64,000 nucleotides of DNA from Mesostigma viride (lineage: Eukaryota; Streptophyta; Mesostigmatophyceae; Mesostigmatales; Mesostigmataceae), in assembly GCA_009746045.1 (NCBI GenBank), contig RPFO01000026.1, positions 2,916,676 through 2,980,675 on the forward strand, written 5' to 3'. Positions 29,497 through 40,406 of the stretch are shown here, in pieces (within the stretch, counting starts at the first letter, position 1; the number at the start of each line of letters is the position of its first letter). The position numbers were made by a program, and so were the translations under genes. A model generated the notes under the pieces. It did no database searches. It saw only the letters and a program-made list of their open reading frames with translations, and was not told the DNA's origin.

Positions 29497-30756
29497 ATGG
29501 CGCGGCGGAGAGCGACCCGAAGACACAGGGTGCGGGCGGACGATCCGGGAGACGACGACGGCCTGGGGGACCTGGACCTGGACGAGCTGGGGGGCCTAGA
29601 CATGGACGAGGTGGGGGCCCTAGACATGGACGAGCTGGGGGGCCTAGACATGGACGAGCTGGGGGCCCTAGACATGGACGAGCTGGCCCGCTTCGAGGAG
29701 CCCGGTGACCCGCTTAACACGCCCGGGATGCCCGAGGGACTCGACAAAGCCGATCACGTTTTTTTCGACCTGGACGCGCACGAGAAGGAGCGATCCGCCC
29801 AGGATGGTGACGAGGAGGGGGGCGGGCGGCAACAGGCGCAGAGGCAGGAAACACAAAGAGAAGCAAAAAATCGTAAAGCCCGGGAAAGATACGCTGAACT
29901 GAAAAAGAGAAAGGATCCCGACGACATCGCACGATCGGAAGCCAACAATCTCAAAGCCCGGGCCAGCTACAAGAGAGAAGGGCAGGAGACGAATCGCGAA
30001 GTCCAAAATCGGAAACGGAGGGAACGACGCGCCGAACGATGGAAGAGCCAAGACCCAGACGACATCGCATGGGTGAAAAAAGAACGGGCCAGGACTAAGG
30101 AAAGGCGTAAACAAGAATCTGAACGATGGAAGAGCGAAGACCCCAACGACATGGCATGGGTGGCAAAAGAACGGGCCAGGTTTAAGGAAGTGAATAAACG
30201 ACGCACCGAACGATGGAAGAGCCAAGACCTAGATGACATGGCATGGGTGGAAAAAGAACGGGCCAGGACTAAGGAAAGGCGTAAACAAGAATCTGAACGA
30301 TGGAAGAGCGAAGACCCCAACGACATTGCATGGGTAAAAAAAGAAGGGGAGCGCCACAACAAATGGCTTCAAAAAACTGCCAAGGAAGGGCAGGAGACGA
30401 ATCACGAAGTCCAAAAGCGCTATTGGAGGGAGCGTCAGCGTCACATACGTTGGCCGAAGAGATCCGCCGCCACGGAAGCCGGTCCCTCTCGACGACAAAG
30501 ACCCCCTCCTCCCCCGCCGGAACTGCCGCAACAGATACCCGCCGACCCCAGCTGGCTGGTCCCCCCACCCGCCAGCGAGCAGGAGAGGCGCCACCGGGAC
30601 AAAGGCAAGGCGGGGGCGGACCCGGAAGCGGCCTACCGATGGTGGATGGACAACTACGGCCCGCCACCGCCCTCGCCACCGCCACCGGACCCCGGCCACC
30701 CCACCGCCGCCAGGCGGGTCAGGAGGCCACAGAGTGCCGTGCGGAGGCGGCGCTGA
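29497..30756 (+). CDS. Acidic/basic repeat protein, copy 2
   Basis: About 419 codons from ATG 29497 (an in-frame ATG at 29485 is also possible). Same layout as the upstream copy: Arg-rich N-terminus, five (A/G)LDMDE(L/V) repeats, basic repeats of the form ERWKSxDPxDxAWVxKERAR, then the Pro-rich tail with YRWWMDNYG. This copy has no internal break and has more acidic repeats than copy 1. The two 3' ends are nearly identical, so the duplication is recent or kept similar by conversion. Unknown family. Confidence 0.65.
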   Translation: MARRRATRRHRVRADDPGDDDGLGDLDLDELGGLDMDEVGALDMDELGGLDMDELGALDMDELARFEEPGDPLNTPGMPEGLDKADHVFFDLDAHEKERSAQDGDEEGGGRQQAQRQETQREAKNRKARERYAELKKRKDPDDIARSEANNLKARASYKREGQETNREVQNRKRRERRAERWKSQDPDDIAWVKKERARTKERRKQESERWKSEDPNDMAWVAKERARFKEVNKRRTERWKSQDLDDMAWVEKERARTKERRKQESERWKSEDPNDIAWVKKEGERHNKWLQKTAKEGQETNHEVQKRYWRERQRHIRWPKRSAATEAGPSRRQRPPPPPPELPQQIPADPSWLVPPPASEQERRHRDKGKAGADPEAAYRWWMDNYGPPPPSPPPPDPGHPTAARRVRRPQSAVRRRR

Positions 30757-30798
30757 ATACCGTGCATTTGCGCTCACTGTATTGCATCCATCGAGGTT

Positions 30799-31917
30799 TT
30801 ATTCATCATTATTATTATTACGCGTCGTTCCTAGCGCCCTCCGGGCCACCCCCGTCACCCACACCGTGCGCTTCTCCTCCTCCCCGCTGCCCATGCGCAC
30901 GTTTCCTGTCACGGCGACCCCGTGGGGGGCCAGCAGGGCGGCCAGGTCCGCGTTGGGCACTCGCCGCGTCATGCGGCTGCCGTTCTGGAGGTACTCCACG
31001 AAGAACAGGCGGCGGAACTCCGCCAGCGGCAGGCGCCCGCCGCGTTCCAGGACCACCAGGTCGCTGTGCTGCAGGAACAGCCGCAGGTACGTGTCCAGCG
31101 CCGCCGCCTCGCGCTCCTTGCCCTCCTCCTCGCGCCCGCCCCGCGCCTCGCCCGACCCCTGCAGGTCGTGCTCCTCCTCCTCCGCCGACCGCCACTTCAG
31201 CCGCGCCGTCAGCGCGTCGCCCGCCTGGTTGTCGCGCAGGCGCCAGCGCGAGGACGAACCCTGCTTGCGGCTGAACGCCGCCGTGAGCCGCTCGCGGATC
31301 TCGCGGACGCGCTCGTTCATCCACGCGGGGGGCGCGCCGCCCACCTTCGCCATGTGCGCGCGGATCTCGCGCAGGCCTTTCAGGTCCGCCATCTCGCCCT
31401 CGGGGTAGCCGTGGCACTCCTCCAGGAACGACTCCTCCTCCTCCGTGATCTCCGCGAACAGCCCGTGCTCGCCCGCGTACGCGCTCACCCACCTGCGCAT
31501 CTCCTCGCGCCTCTTGCCCGCCTCGCGGGCAGCCAGGAAACGCTCCCCGTTGAACCAAGGGGGGAACGGCTTCACCTCCCCGTCCGAGGGCACGGGGGCC
31601 GGATGGACCAGCGACACGTTCTGCGCCCAGTACCACCCCCCGCTCTCGCCCCCAGCGACCCCCGCCACGTGCATCAGCACGCCCCCCTTGCCCGCCAGCA
31701 CGCCGGACCACAGGGCCAGGTCGTCCGCCACCGGGCAGGGGCCCGCCAGCCGGGACGCGGCGTACGGGGGCAGACCCTTCGCCGCGAGGAACGCGTTGAA
31801 GGCGTCCGCCAGCTTGCCCGCCGCCGGCCACTCCTGGATGTGCGACGACGGCTGCACGCACGCGCCCACGAACTCGCACATCAGACGCGCCTCGGACAAC
31901 GACACCGGATGCATCAT
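30799..31917 (-). CDS. Virus-like protein, possibly primase/helicase C-terminal-like
   Basis: 372 codons from ATG 31917. The N-terminal 60 residues (LMCEFVGACVQPSSHIQEWP onwards) and the C-terminal segment (LRLFLQHSDLVVLERGGRLP, then LAEFRRLFFVEYLQNG and TVWVTGVARR) share a pattern of helix, Cys/His or charged turn, then a winged-helix-like end. That pattern is reminiscent of the C-terminal domains of poxvirus-type primase-helicases, but no catalytic motif is present and the match is weak. The middle is charged and helical with a long Glu-rich stretch. AATAAA on the minus strand lies just beyond the stop. Confidence 0.4.
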   Translation of the reverse strand: MMHPVSLSEARLMCEFVGACVQPSSHIQEWPAAGKLADAFNAFLAAKGLPPYAASRLAGPCPVADDLALWSGVLAGKGGVLMHVAGVAGGESGGWYWAQNVSLVHPAPVPSDGEVKPFPPWFNGERFLAAREAGKRREEMRRWVSAYAGEHGLFAEITEEEESFLEECHGYPEGEMADLKGLREIRAHMAKVGGAPPAWMNERVREIRERLTAAFSRKQGSSSRWRLRDNQAGDALTARLKWRSAEEEEHDLQGSGEARGGREEEGKEREAAALDTYLRLFLQHSDLVVLERGGRLPLAEFRRLFFVEYLQNGSRMTRRVPNADLAALLAPHGVAVTGNVRMGSGEEEKRTVWVTGVARRALGTTRNNNNDE

Positions 31918-32230
31918 GGCGCGCCACTAATATGCCGAACGACGAGATTATTTTAGCGCGACCATAAACGCACGCACACCGCCAGCGGAGACTGACACGG
32001 ACTCGCACACTCGTACTCTCGATCACGGACTCGCGCGCGGGGGGGACAGGGAAACAGACGAGCACTCGGCGCGGAACGGGGGGACACGCTGCGGGGTCCC
32101 CAAGCACTCGGCGCGGAACGGGGGGGACACGCAGGGGGGAACAGGGGGAAAAGAAGGGGTCACTCACGCAGTTGCTGGAAGCTTAATCATCGTTTTCCTA
32201 TCGATGTTTGACGTTTATATATACGTTCTA
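31918..32230. other. Right edge of the virus-like block
   Basis: Contains a direct repeat, AGCACTCGGCGCGGAACGGG, near 32060 and 32103. Base composition changes from GC-rich to AT-rich around 32170-32230. I take this as the approximate right edge of the viral insertion; no attachment-site duplication can be shown. Confidence 0.45.
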
Positions 32231-33213
32231 GCTTGTGTAGCACATTCTTTTTGCATTATTCATGCTCTTTCTTGACCCTGGCCTGGCCCCTTTCTAAAAC
32301 ACCCTTCTTAGATGCTTCCCTCAGTCAGTTGACCTGCCACAGGGTGATGGTGATAAGTTTTAGAGGCTGTATGGGTTTGAATACCTCCATATATGTTTGT
32401 TATACATTTCCCACACACATATTGCATGAGTGTGAGGCAGTTGGCTGGTCTCTGTGGCATCATCAAGCATGTAACCGGTGAGTAGAAGCTTCCCATTGTC
32501 AGCATGTGCCACCAGGTGTGCTGGCCATCACCTGGCAAGCTATAGCAGCTTAGGCCTAGTTTATCCTTACTAGGGCAAGCTGAAATAGGCTTAAAATCAC
32601 TAGTTTGTTGGTGGCTGCCTCCTAGAATGCATGCCTTGCGTAGGGTATCCGTACCACGTTACCTACATGCATGGACAAGGTGGCACCTGCACATAGGTGC
32701 CATGTAAGGGCAGTGTGATGATGCAGTTATGTTTCCCCATCATTGTGGAAGGGAAATGTATTGTGCGGCATGGTTGGGGGCCATATTAGTAGGTATTAGT
32801 AGGTAGTATGCCCACTCCTACCCCCTTGGTTGCTTTTTACCAACGGTACCCCTATGGGCTGTACTGGGTGTAACTGCTGGTATACCCACCCAAATGATGA
32901 CCCCAATGGCTCAAACTGTTCAGCAACTAATTGTTTATCATCCCTGAAGTGGTAGGTGCCTAGCTCTTACAACATAATTCAAAATGCACATTCTACCAAA
33001 AATGAAAACGCTCGTCTTGACCCCCCTGACTTTGACGGCAGTTATACATGGCCTACCCTGCATATATGTAAGGTTGTGATATACCAACCCGAAGGGCAAC
33101 TCATGGACATGCTTGGCCCCCAAGGACAGCCATTGGATATGGGTGGGTTGGATGGCATCTGGTTTGCAAAATTGTGAAGTTACAGCCGATGCATCGGCAG
33201 TATTTCTGCCCAT
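32231..33213. other. Host-like DNA without a recognised gene
   Basis: AT-richer, frames short, nothing recognised. If the retroelement at 33214 has a 3' LTR it would lie here, but I find no second copy of any part of it. Confidence 0.35.
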
Positions 33214-35037
33214 TTAGGGGTTAACAGCCTTCACCGCCACTGCAAGACCCTGGGAATAGTGATATCTTTCAAGGGGGAGGCTGCACCTGCCTTCTAGTGC
33301 CAACTCATCAGAGGTCAAAGTAACCCCTGGCATGCACAAGAAGTTCTGACCCAGAATGGCAGGCCCCTGATAGCCCTCTACCACACAGAACGTGGTGGGC
33401 ACCCCTAAGATAGGCACACTCACTTCCCCAAGGATCTTCATGGACACCTTTCCTGAGAAATCAGACACAGCAAGGCAACTGGGATGGGACATCTGTAAGC
33501 CTACAGCATCCTCTTCCCTGATGACAGACACCTGTGAGTTGGTATCTACCTCCATTGTAGCTGCCCAGCACGACCCCCACCCCGTGAGCTTGGATACCTT
33601 GGGATCATGTTTGCTGCGCATGAGTGCTCGGATGACGTCCGCCATGAGAGGCCCCCGGGCCTTAGGTGGCTGCCCCGTCCCCTCTGGCCTTGTGACAGTT
33701 GCTTCAGCAGCCTCCTGCTCGTCATCTTCCAGTAGGGACAGACCATCATCCACCACCAGAGGATTGTTAGCTGCTGCTGCCTGGCTCTGGCCTGGCTCCT
33801 CAACCCAGCTGGGAGGGCCTGGCCCGTCTGCAGGCCAGATTGCATGTGGCCTTCTTTCCTTGACATGAGCCCAGGACAACCTGTACACGTGCCTTGGATC
33901 CTTTTCCAAAGCCACCAGGCAAGATCTGTTAGCTTCTTCCACACGAGTGACAACCCCATCCTGCCACTTCCCCCGCTTGCCTGGAATAGATGGTTCCTTC
34001 CACATCCTGACCTTCAGCCCCACCTGAGGCCTCAGCACATTCCAGTTCTTGTCCTTACGTCTCAGCTGGGCAAATAACCTATCTGCCTTCCTAAGACTGG
34101 CCTGCACCACGTTCTCAGGCAACAAGCTATACTGCAGGGCCAGGGGAGAGACAGCCACACCATCAAAGTAATAGTTAACCCTGTGGTTCAGCTGCTCTTC
34201 TATCCCCTTACACCAGGCTGCCCTCTCTAAGGCAGATGCCACAAGTGGCACTGACTCTGCTGCTAGCACCACTGTCTTCACTTCACGTATGGATCTCTCT
34301 ACAGCCCCTTGCTGCCCATGACTCTCCCTGGGGACTACTACCAGCTTACAAGGCAGCTGGTCCTGATGCTTGAGCAAACAGTCAAACTGCAAGTCTGCCT
34401 GCACACTCTTGCACACCCCAAAGCCTGGGATCAGGGCCTTCATACCCAACAACAAGTGGTGCTCCTGCATACCAGGCAGAACGTCTATCAGCCTATATCT
34501 GCTGAACCTGTCCACCCCCACCAATATATACAAGCCCCTGATATGCTGGATATCCATCTGGATGTCGCCACGCTCCCTAGCAGGCTCCCTAGCATGGGAC
34601 TGAGGTGGGTGAACAGCATTCTCCTGGCAACCACAGTTCTCAGCAGCAGCCTGGCAAGCCTCCCACAAAGGCTCCCTACCTAGCTTCCAAGCAAACATTG
34701 CTGCCTGCCCAGAATGCCCAAACATGTGATGCAACCTATGGCCAGCCTCAGCATAGCTCAGCACTCGGTCAGTACTGACCTGGCGAGACGTCTGAACCGT
34801 GTGTGGGGACACATGATCCACTCCTGAGGTTCCAGGGCTTCCCTGCAGGCCGTCCTGACGCCCCAAGTCAGGCCCTGCACCCTGGACCGCTCCAGGCCCT
34901 TCCAGCAAGGTCCCTTGGCCCTCCAGGCCAGCACCTGCTGGAGACCCACCACCTGCATGAGGCATAGGGAATTCAGCTGCAGCATTGTTATTGCAATCCA
35001 GTGGAAGAACAACATCCTTACACCCTTGGTGCTGCAC
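33214..35037 (-). CDS. Integrase followed by aspartic protease (element 1)
   Basis: 607 codons. An HHCC-type zinc region comes first (HRLHHMFGHSGQAAMF with CGC in place of the usual CxxC). The integrase core follows, with Asp in VGVDRFSRY, Asp in VQADLQF and Glu in AVERSIREVK. A C-terminal SH3/chromo-like part contains VRMWKEPSIPGKRGKWQDGV. About 100 residues later comes a retropepsin-like domain (MEVDTNSQVSVI, then GPAILGQNFL). The protease therefore follows the integrase, opposite to standard Copia order. The reading ends after the protease and no reverse transcriptase is present. Confidence 0.7.
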   Translation of the reverse strand: MQHQGCKDVVLPLDCNNNAAAEFPMPHAGGGSPAGAGLEGQGTLLEGPGAVQGAGPDLGRQDGLQGSPGTSGVDHVSPHTVQTSRQVSTDRVLSYAEAGHRLHHMFGHSGQAAMFAWKLGREPLWEACQAAAENCGCQENAVHPPQSHAREPARERGDIQMDIQHIRGLYILVGVDRFSRYRLIDVLPGMQEHHLLLGMKALIPGFGVCKSVQADLQFDCLLKHQDQLPCKLVVVPRESHGQQGAVERSIREVKTVVLAAESVPLVASALERAAWCKGIEEQLNHRVNYYFDGVAVSPLALQYSLLPENVVQASLRKADRLFAQLRRKDKNWNVLRPQVGLKVRMWKEPSIPGKRGKWQDGVVTRVEEANRSCLVALEKDPRHVYRLSWAHVKERRPHAIWPADGPGPPSWVEEPGQSQAAAANNPLVVDDGLSLLEDDEQEAAEATVTRPEGTGQPPKARGPLMADVIRALMRSKHDPKVSKLTGWGSCWAATMEVDTNSQVSVIREEDAVGLQMSHPSCLAVSDFSGKVSMKILGEVSVPILGVPTTFCVVEGYQGPAILGQNFLCMPGVTLTSDELALEGRCSLPLERYHYSQGLAVAVKAVNP

Positions 35038-35120
35038 AAGGGGCTGACACCCCCAGCCTTATGTACATCCAGCACACCTTCCCCAAGGGGTGATTGACTA
35101 TTTACAGGGGATGGTGCTAG

Positions 35121-36473
35121 TCACTGTTGCCCAGACTGGCCCCCTGCCCCAGCAGGCTTGGCCTTCCTGTCAGGACACTCACGACGCCAGTGACCTTCCT
35201 TGCCACACACAAAGCATGCTCCACCCTTCTTCCCAGACCCAGCCCCACCCTTGCCAGGCTTCCCCTGGCCTCCCTGAGACTGCCCACCCTGCTTGCCCTG
35301 GTTGCCTTGAGCTTGGCCCTTGCCTTGCCCTTGGCCACCCTTACCCTGCTGACCACCAGCTTGCTGGCTCCCAACCCCTCCTTGGGAACCTGCACCCTTG
35401 CCACCCTGAGCCCCCTGCCTCTGGCGCCTGAAACGCTTACGCTTGTTGGGCCTTGCCCCATCACGGGCTGGGTACCCGGGGACATCACCTTGGCCCTGCA
35501 CAGCGGAGGTGGCATTGCTGCCATGGGACTGGATAGCTTTGCAGGCAGGATCTGGCTTCCTTATGCTGAGGATTACAAGCTCCAGAGCACGCAAGGAGCC
35601 ATCAGTCTGGTTAAGAAACATGCGGGCACCGTTCCTCCCATCCACACTCAAACCCATACGGTCCAGGAAATAGTCTGCCAAGGCCCTATCTGTGACCAGG
35701 AAGCCATACTTGGCCCCCTTGTCCTGATACGGTTGAGCCTAGCCCATTCCTCTGCCACAGGACCCACTATCTCAAAGGTGTCATACTGATGTTTATAATA
35801 GTTGGTGAGGTTGAGAACCTTGTCAGAGAACTCCTCCCTCAACCCATCCAGGAACTGTGCCCAGGTTAGCTTATCCTTGACAGCAGTCCTAGCCTTTTCC
35901 CTGACACGCTCTGACGAGTCCCTGTTGCACGTGGACGAGTGAAACACCTGCACTAGGTTGACAGTGGGGTCCACGGAGAACACAACAAGCTCCATGTCCT
36001 CTAGCCACTTGTCCAAAGCTTCCTGTGCTAGTGGTGGGTTAAGAGGCTTTTGTCCATTCATAACAGTGACAGCACTCATGTGAGGTCTCGACCCTGGCAG
36101 CGCTTTCACTGGCTCCACCACAGCGGGTGTCACAACAACAGCACCACTTGGTCCAGCAGGCACAGGGGAGAGCACATTCACATGAGGCCTCTTACCATTG
36201 CCGTCAGCGGAGGTGTCCCTCTTACGCTTCTCCACGGCTGGTTGCCCATTCGCCACCGTTATTGCATCAGATGCCCCTAGCGCCCGCGCCTTGCGCGCCT
36301 CCTCCACCGAGTCTTCATGCCGTCTCTTGCTGCCTGGTCTCTTTCCCCCATCGCCGTCGCTGGCTGGGGTCGCCTCCCCCACCAGCTGCTCCTTGCCTTG
36401 CCGAGGCTCCTGGCTTGGTCCAGCCGGTGCCTCCATCTCGCCCTTGTCGCCGTCTCCCGGTTTGCCACGAGGC
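35121..36473 (-). pseudogene. Gag with CCHC zinc knuckle, frameshifted
   Basis: From ATG 36473 the protein begins with a charged region, then a helical capsid-like part (LAQEALDKWLEDMELVVFSV, later WAQFLDGLREEFSD). After a frame change near 35690 it continues through a Gly/Gln-rich linker to one CCHC zinc knuckle (CFVCGKEGHWRREC). Gag would form the cytoplasmic virus-like particle and bind element RNA. The stop is near 35121, with the polyprotein in another frame just downstream. Confidence 0.7.
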
Positions 36474-36701
36474 ATTATATACAGAGGGATGGCAAAACAA
36501 AACAGGCGATAGACAAGGACGAACAGGCTCAAGCGCTGGTGCTGCCTGAAGAAGCCGCTGGCTGCTCTCCAGCTACTGCCTCCTCCTCACGCTCCTGCGC
36601 TGTGCGTGCCACCGGTGTCCCCACGCGTGGAACTGAGCGGACCTCCTCCGCGTTGTAAGGACCTAGCACACGGCTCACCGGCCTCCCGGCTGCTGTCTGC
36701 T

Positions 36702-37466
36702 CTACCGGTAGCCTAGGCGCACTGCCACGCGGCGATACCACTGAAGATTTCTGACCCACCGACTACCACCACCCCGTCGGTCGTTCCGCGACCCCCGACC
36801 AATCTCGCCAAAATCGTGTTCCGGCTCAAAGGGTATGTTTAACTCTGCCCTACGCCGAGCTGAGTAGCCCTCGTTTGTGCCGTCACCCTCGTCGATCTGC
36901 TGTGACGAGCGGGCTATGATGCCCGTTGGCCGATCCACGAACTGATCGTGGAACTCCTCGTCGGAAACGTCCCGACCGGTGATGACTGTCACCGTCGGCC
37001 CAGTCGCCCCTGGCCTACTCTGCAACCTCGGAGTGTCCAAGGTGGACCAAATGCCCGGTGGACGCGTAGTGATCACCCAGTGATCAGCGTGACCACGCGC
37101 CTCTTGGATCAGAATGTTGACCAGGTGCTCACACGTTTGAGCCACCACCTCAGCCGAATCCCACGGGCTATCGGCCTCGCGCGTCTGCGCGTCCTGTATG
37201 ATATGTGACGCGTCGGTCCCCTCCCCCAGCGAGCTTGTCGCCACCCAGTGATTATAAAGCCTGGTTCCACCTAAACAGATGGCCACCAGTTGGCCCAGCG
37301 CCTCACGCGCTAAGTCAAGCGCCTGGATGGTTACGTGCCCGCCCTGGTACGCAACTTCTTTAGAAGCTGTAGATCAACGAAGCAATTTCGTCGCGAATTG
37401 CGACGAGGCGCTCCGTGCAGACCCGCCCTGTTTCCCCTGGCGACGTCGTCGCCCGAATCCTCATTA
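36702..37466 (-). pseudogene. 3' half of an unknown ORF split by a LINE
   Basis: On the minus strand this continues the ORF at 40407-40663 after removal of the LINE and one 13-bp duplication. The joined frame reads on for about 30 codons to a stop. A -1 shift near 37360 then gives a frame open to 36702 (including GGTRLYNHWVATSSLGEG). Mixed, protein-like composition, no recognised domain. It may be a leading ORF of the retroelement downstream or a separate gene. Confidence 0.4.
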
Positions 37467-40406
37467 ATTAATTAATTAATTAGACTCGTGCTCCCGTTGG
37501 GGAGTCACGGAGCATTAACCCCGATGAATGGATGGATGGGTGCACACATTCCTACCGGTCTAATCTATCTACATTGGCTACATACTACATCTATCTAACA
37601 ACATTCTATCTACATCATCTATCTAGGCAGCCGCACGCTGCCCTAGGGGGAGCTATCTAGCGTGCCTCCCGCGGGATTGCACACGCGGGCGCTTCCCCAC
37701 TGGGGGGGGCTCGTTGTCCTCTATGACCTGGGCCCACTTGGCCTTGTCCATCATCTTCTTCCAAATCACGGAGAGGCCTAGGCCCCCCATGTCCTCTACT
37801 AGCTGTTCTTTGAAGGTGCGGGCCTTGCGGCGTCTAACATCACTGGGCCCAGCCCACGTCAGGAGGTGCCGGCCAGGCTGGGCTGGTCGCAGTCCTGCGG
37901 GGGGCCACGTGAGGTGTCTACCTGGTTGGTGCGAGCTAGGTGCCCTACTAGCTGCAGGCGGCGTTGCTTAATTGTGCTGGTGATATAGGGCATGCCCTGG
38001 TACAGGTCCTCATTGCGGACATGAGCAGCATATCCTACTCTGAAAATGGAACGCAGCATGCTGGTGACCGCGCCGTCCAGCTTGCGGGCCAGGTCGGCGG
38101 TGAGGGTCCACGTCTCGGCGCCATATACGTGAGAACAGGAAGGACGAGGACCTTGAACAGGTCCTGTTTCTCGATCTTGCCCAGGGGCTTGCGCCATAGG
38201 GCCCGGTACTGGCGTAAAGCGTGCCAGGCGAGGGAGATGCGGTGGTCCACATCCACCTTGCAGCTAGGGAGCAGGCTGCCTAGCAGCTTAACGCGGTCCC
38301 GATACAGGACTCGAGAGCCGTCTAGGAGATAGAGGGGCGGCGCTGAGGTGGTGAGCCCAACCGCCAGAGCCTCTGTCTTCTTGCTGACCTCAAGCCCCAC
38401 TGCACGGGCCTCGAGAGCCAGGCAGTCAAGCCATGTCTGCACGTGCTCAGTGTCCTCAAAGAGGGTGGTGTCGTCTGCGTAAATGATGTCTGCGAGCCGA
38501 ATCTCCGTGTCCGCACCGCCATGCCAGAATTTGTTAGCAACCTGCACTCCTGATTCCCTGCCCACGATGCGGGCAAATCGCTTGCGCGCCTGAATCATTA
38601 CGTATTCGACAACAATAATGAACAGGTAGGGCGACAGCACGCAGCCCTGCCACACACCCTTCTGTAAAGGGCATGGGGGCGTGGTCCCGTAAGAAGTGCG
38701 CACCGAAGTGGTGGACCCTTCATACAGGTTGCGGATGACAGCAATCAGGGGGCGGGGGATCCGGAACAACTCGAGGATGTCCCAAAGCGCAGGCCAGAAA
38801 ACCGAATCGAAGGCTTTGATGAAGTCCACCAGCACAAGGTGCAAAGGGGACTCACCAGGCTGAAGGCGTTGCAGTTCCTCCACCAGTCGGCGAGTAGCGA
38901 AGAGCGCCTGTACTGTGTTGCGACCTGAACGGAAGCCGTGCTGAGTCTCGCTGAGGTGACCGTCCAGGGCCGTGCGCAGGCGGTTCAGGATGAGCCGCAT
39001 AAGAAGCTTGAGGGGGGCACTTTGAATGCACACCCCTCTGTAGTTGCCGGGGTCGGCAGGCGACCCCTTGTTCTTGTACAGCATCGTGCGAAAACTGTGT
39101 TGCCAGGCCGCTGGAGGTGGTTGCGGCGACAGCAGAAGGCGGTTGCAGATGTCCCGGAAGAGCAGCATAACACCTGTGTCCTCGAATTCGGCTGCAAGTT
39201 TTACAACTGCGGCCGGAATCTCGTCAGAGCCGGTGGCTGCGTCATAACGCAGGCGCTGGACCGCCTCCGTGACCTCGCGAGAGGTGAAAGGAGGCATGTC
39301 AGACGGGTCGCCAAGTGGGCCGACCAGCGGGGGGACTAGGTAGTCCGCCGCTGACCTAGGCGGGGCCGGGGGCCCTGCGGGGCCGGCCAGGGCGGCCGGG
39401 CGGGCGGCGGCGGCTGGGAGCAGGGGTGGGGGCGGCGCAGCTGTCCCCACGACCTCGGCCGTGGCCGTGGCCCAGGTACGAAGCCGCTTGGCTGGGGCGC
39501 CGGGGACGTCGTGGCGGTGGGGCCGGCCGAGGCCGTCCGGGTGCCCGAGGCGCTTGTACCAGAACCAGGCCCCCTTGCCGTCGTGCTTCTGCTGGCAGCT
39601 GCGCAGGTCCTTGACCATCTGCTGAGCATCTGCCTTCTCAGCCTGCTCGTAGGCGGCCCTCAGAGCTGCTTGCAGCCCAGGTTTGGCGAGCGGATCTCTG
39701 TTGCGGCGGAGCATCTGCCTGGCGGCGACCACTGTCGGTGCGTGACGGTGGACAGCAAGCTGCCGACGCGGAGGCAAGGTGGGGAGGGTGCGGGCAGCCA
39801 GGCGATACTTGGCGGCGACACCACGGAGGATCACTGAAATATCCCCCGGCGGCGGAATGGCGTGTAACTGCTGTCGGCTGCCCCCGGCGTCGAATACGGC
39901 CAGGAAATCATCCCTGTGCGACATAGCGGCCTGCTCTGCTGCTGACATCTTGTCGGCATCCTTCAGCACAATCCGGAGCACTTTCAGATCTGGCTGAGGT
40001 GCCAGCTGTCGCGACGGTTTCACCCCAGGAAACCGCAATCTGATGCGAGCGAGCACGAGACGATGATCAGATTCCACCGTGCTGACAGAATCTTGCAGGA
40101 CGCGAGCATCGACAACTGAGGGGCGCTGAGCCCGACGTACGCAGACATAATCAAGGCACACCACCCGATCCGACGGCCCGAAAAAGGTGGCCAGCTGCTC
40201 AGCGGGGCGTGCGAAAGAAGCATTGCATGCAACCAGCGCAGATTCTGCCAGCAGATTCGCAAATAAAGGCGTGTTACCGTTGGCTGTCGTGTTGGTTGGG
40301 GAATACTGAGCGCCCCCAGTGCCAACTGGCAGCGTGGCGTTGGCGTCGAGCAGCATAACCAGGAAGTGCCGAGCTGGGATGTTGGCCTCCTCCTCCTTGA
40401 GGGCGT
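37467..40406 (-). mobile_element. LINE, 5'-truncated, 13-bp TSD
   Basis: The 3' end at the left is (TTAA)n preceded by CTCGTGCTCCCGTTGGGGAG. The 5' end at the right is truncated inside the endonuclease region. The exact 13-bp duplication CGAATCCTCATTA flanks it at 37454-37466 and 40407-40419. Confidence 0.85.
38035..40404 (-). pseudogene. LINE ORF2: endonuclease C-terminus, RT, C-terminal domain
   Basis: From the truncated 5' end the frame reads ALKEEEANIPARHFLVMLLD, with ESDHRLV marking the end of an AP-type endonuclease. The reverse transcriptase follows: MLYKNKGSPADPGNYRGVCI, then LVDFIKAFDSVFW, then QGCVLSPYLF, with catalytic IIYADDTTLF. Further C-terminal codons (QRRLQLVGHLARTNQVD) continue in another frame to about 37690. 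These enzymes nick target DNA and copy RNA at the site. The missing 5' end and frame breaks make this copy inactive. Confidence 0.8.

Larger units (their letters stand above)
33214..36473 (-). mobile_element. LTR-type retroelement fragment (gag, integrase, protease)
   Basis: The coding order on the minus strand is gag, integrase, protease. No reverse transcriptase or RNase H follows the protease, and no LTR pair is visible. It is related to, but distinct from, the element at 47970-60420. Confidence 0.7.

Noticed and set aside
30818-32167. 449-codon minus-strand frame over the gene at 30799-31917
   Set aside because: Arg/Gly/Ala-rich shadow in another frame; the 372-codon frame has the balanced composition.
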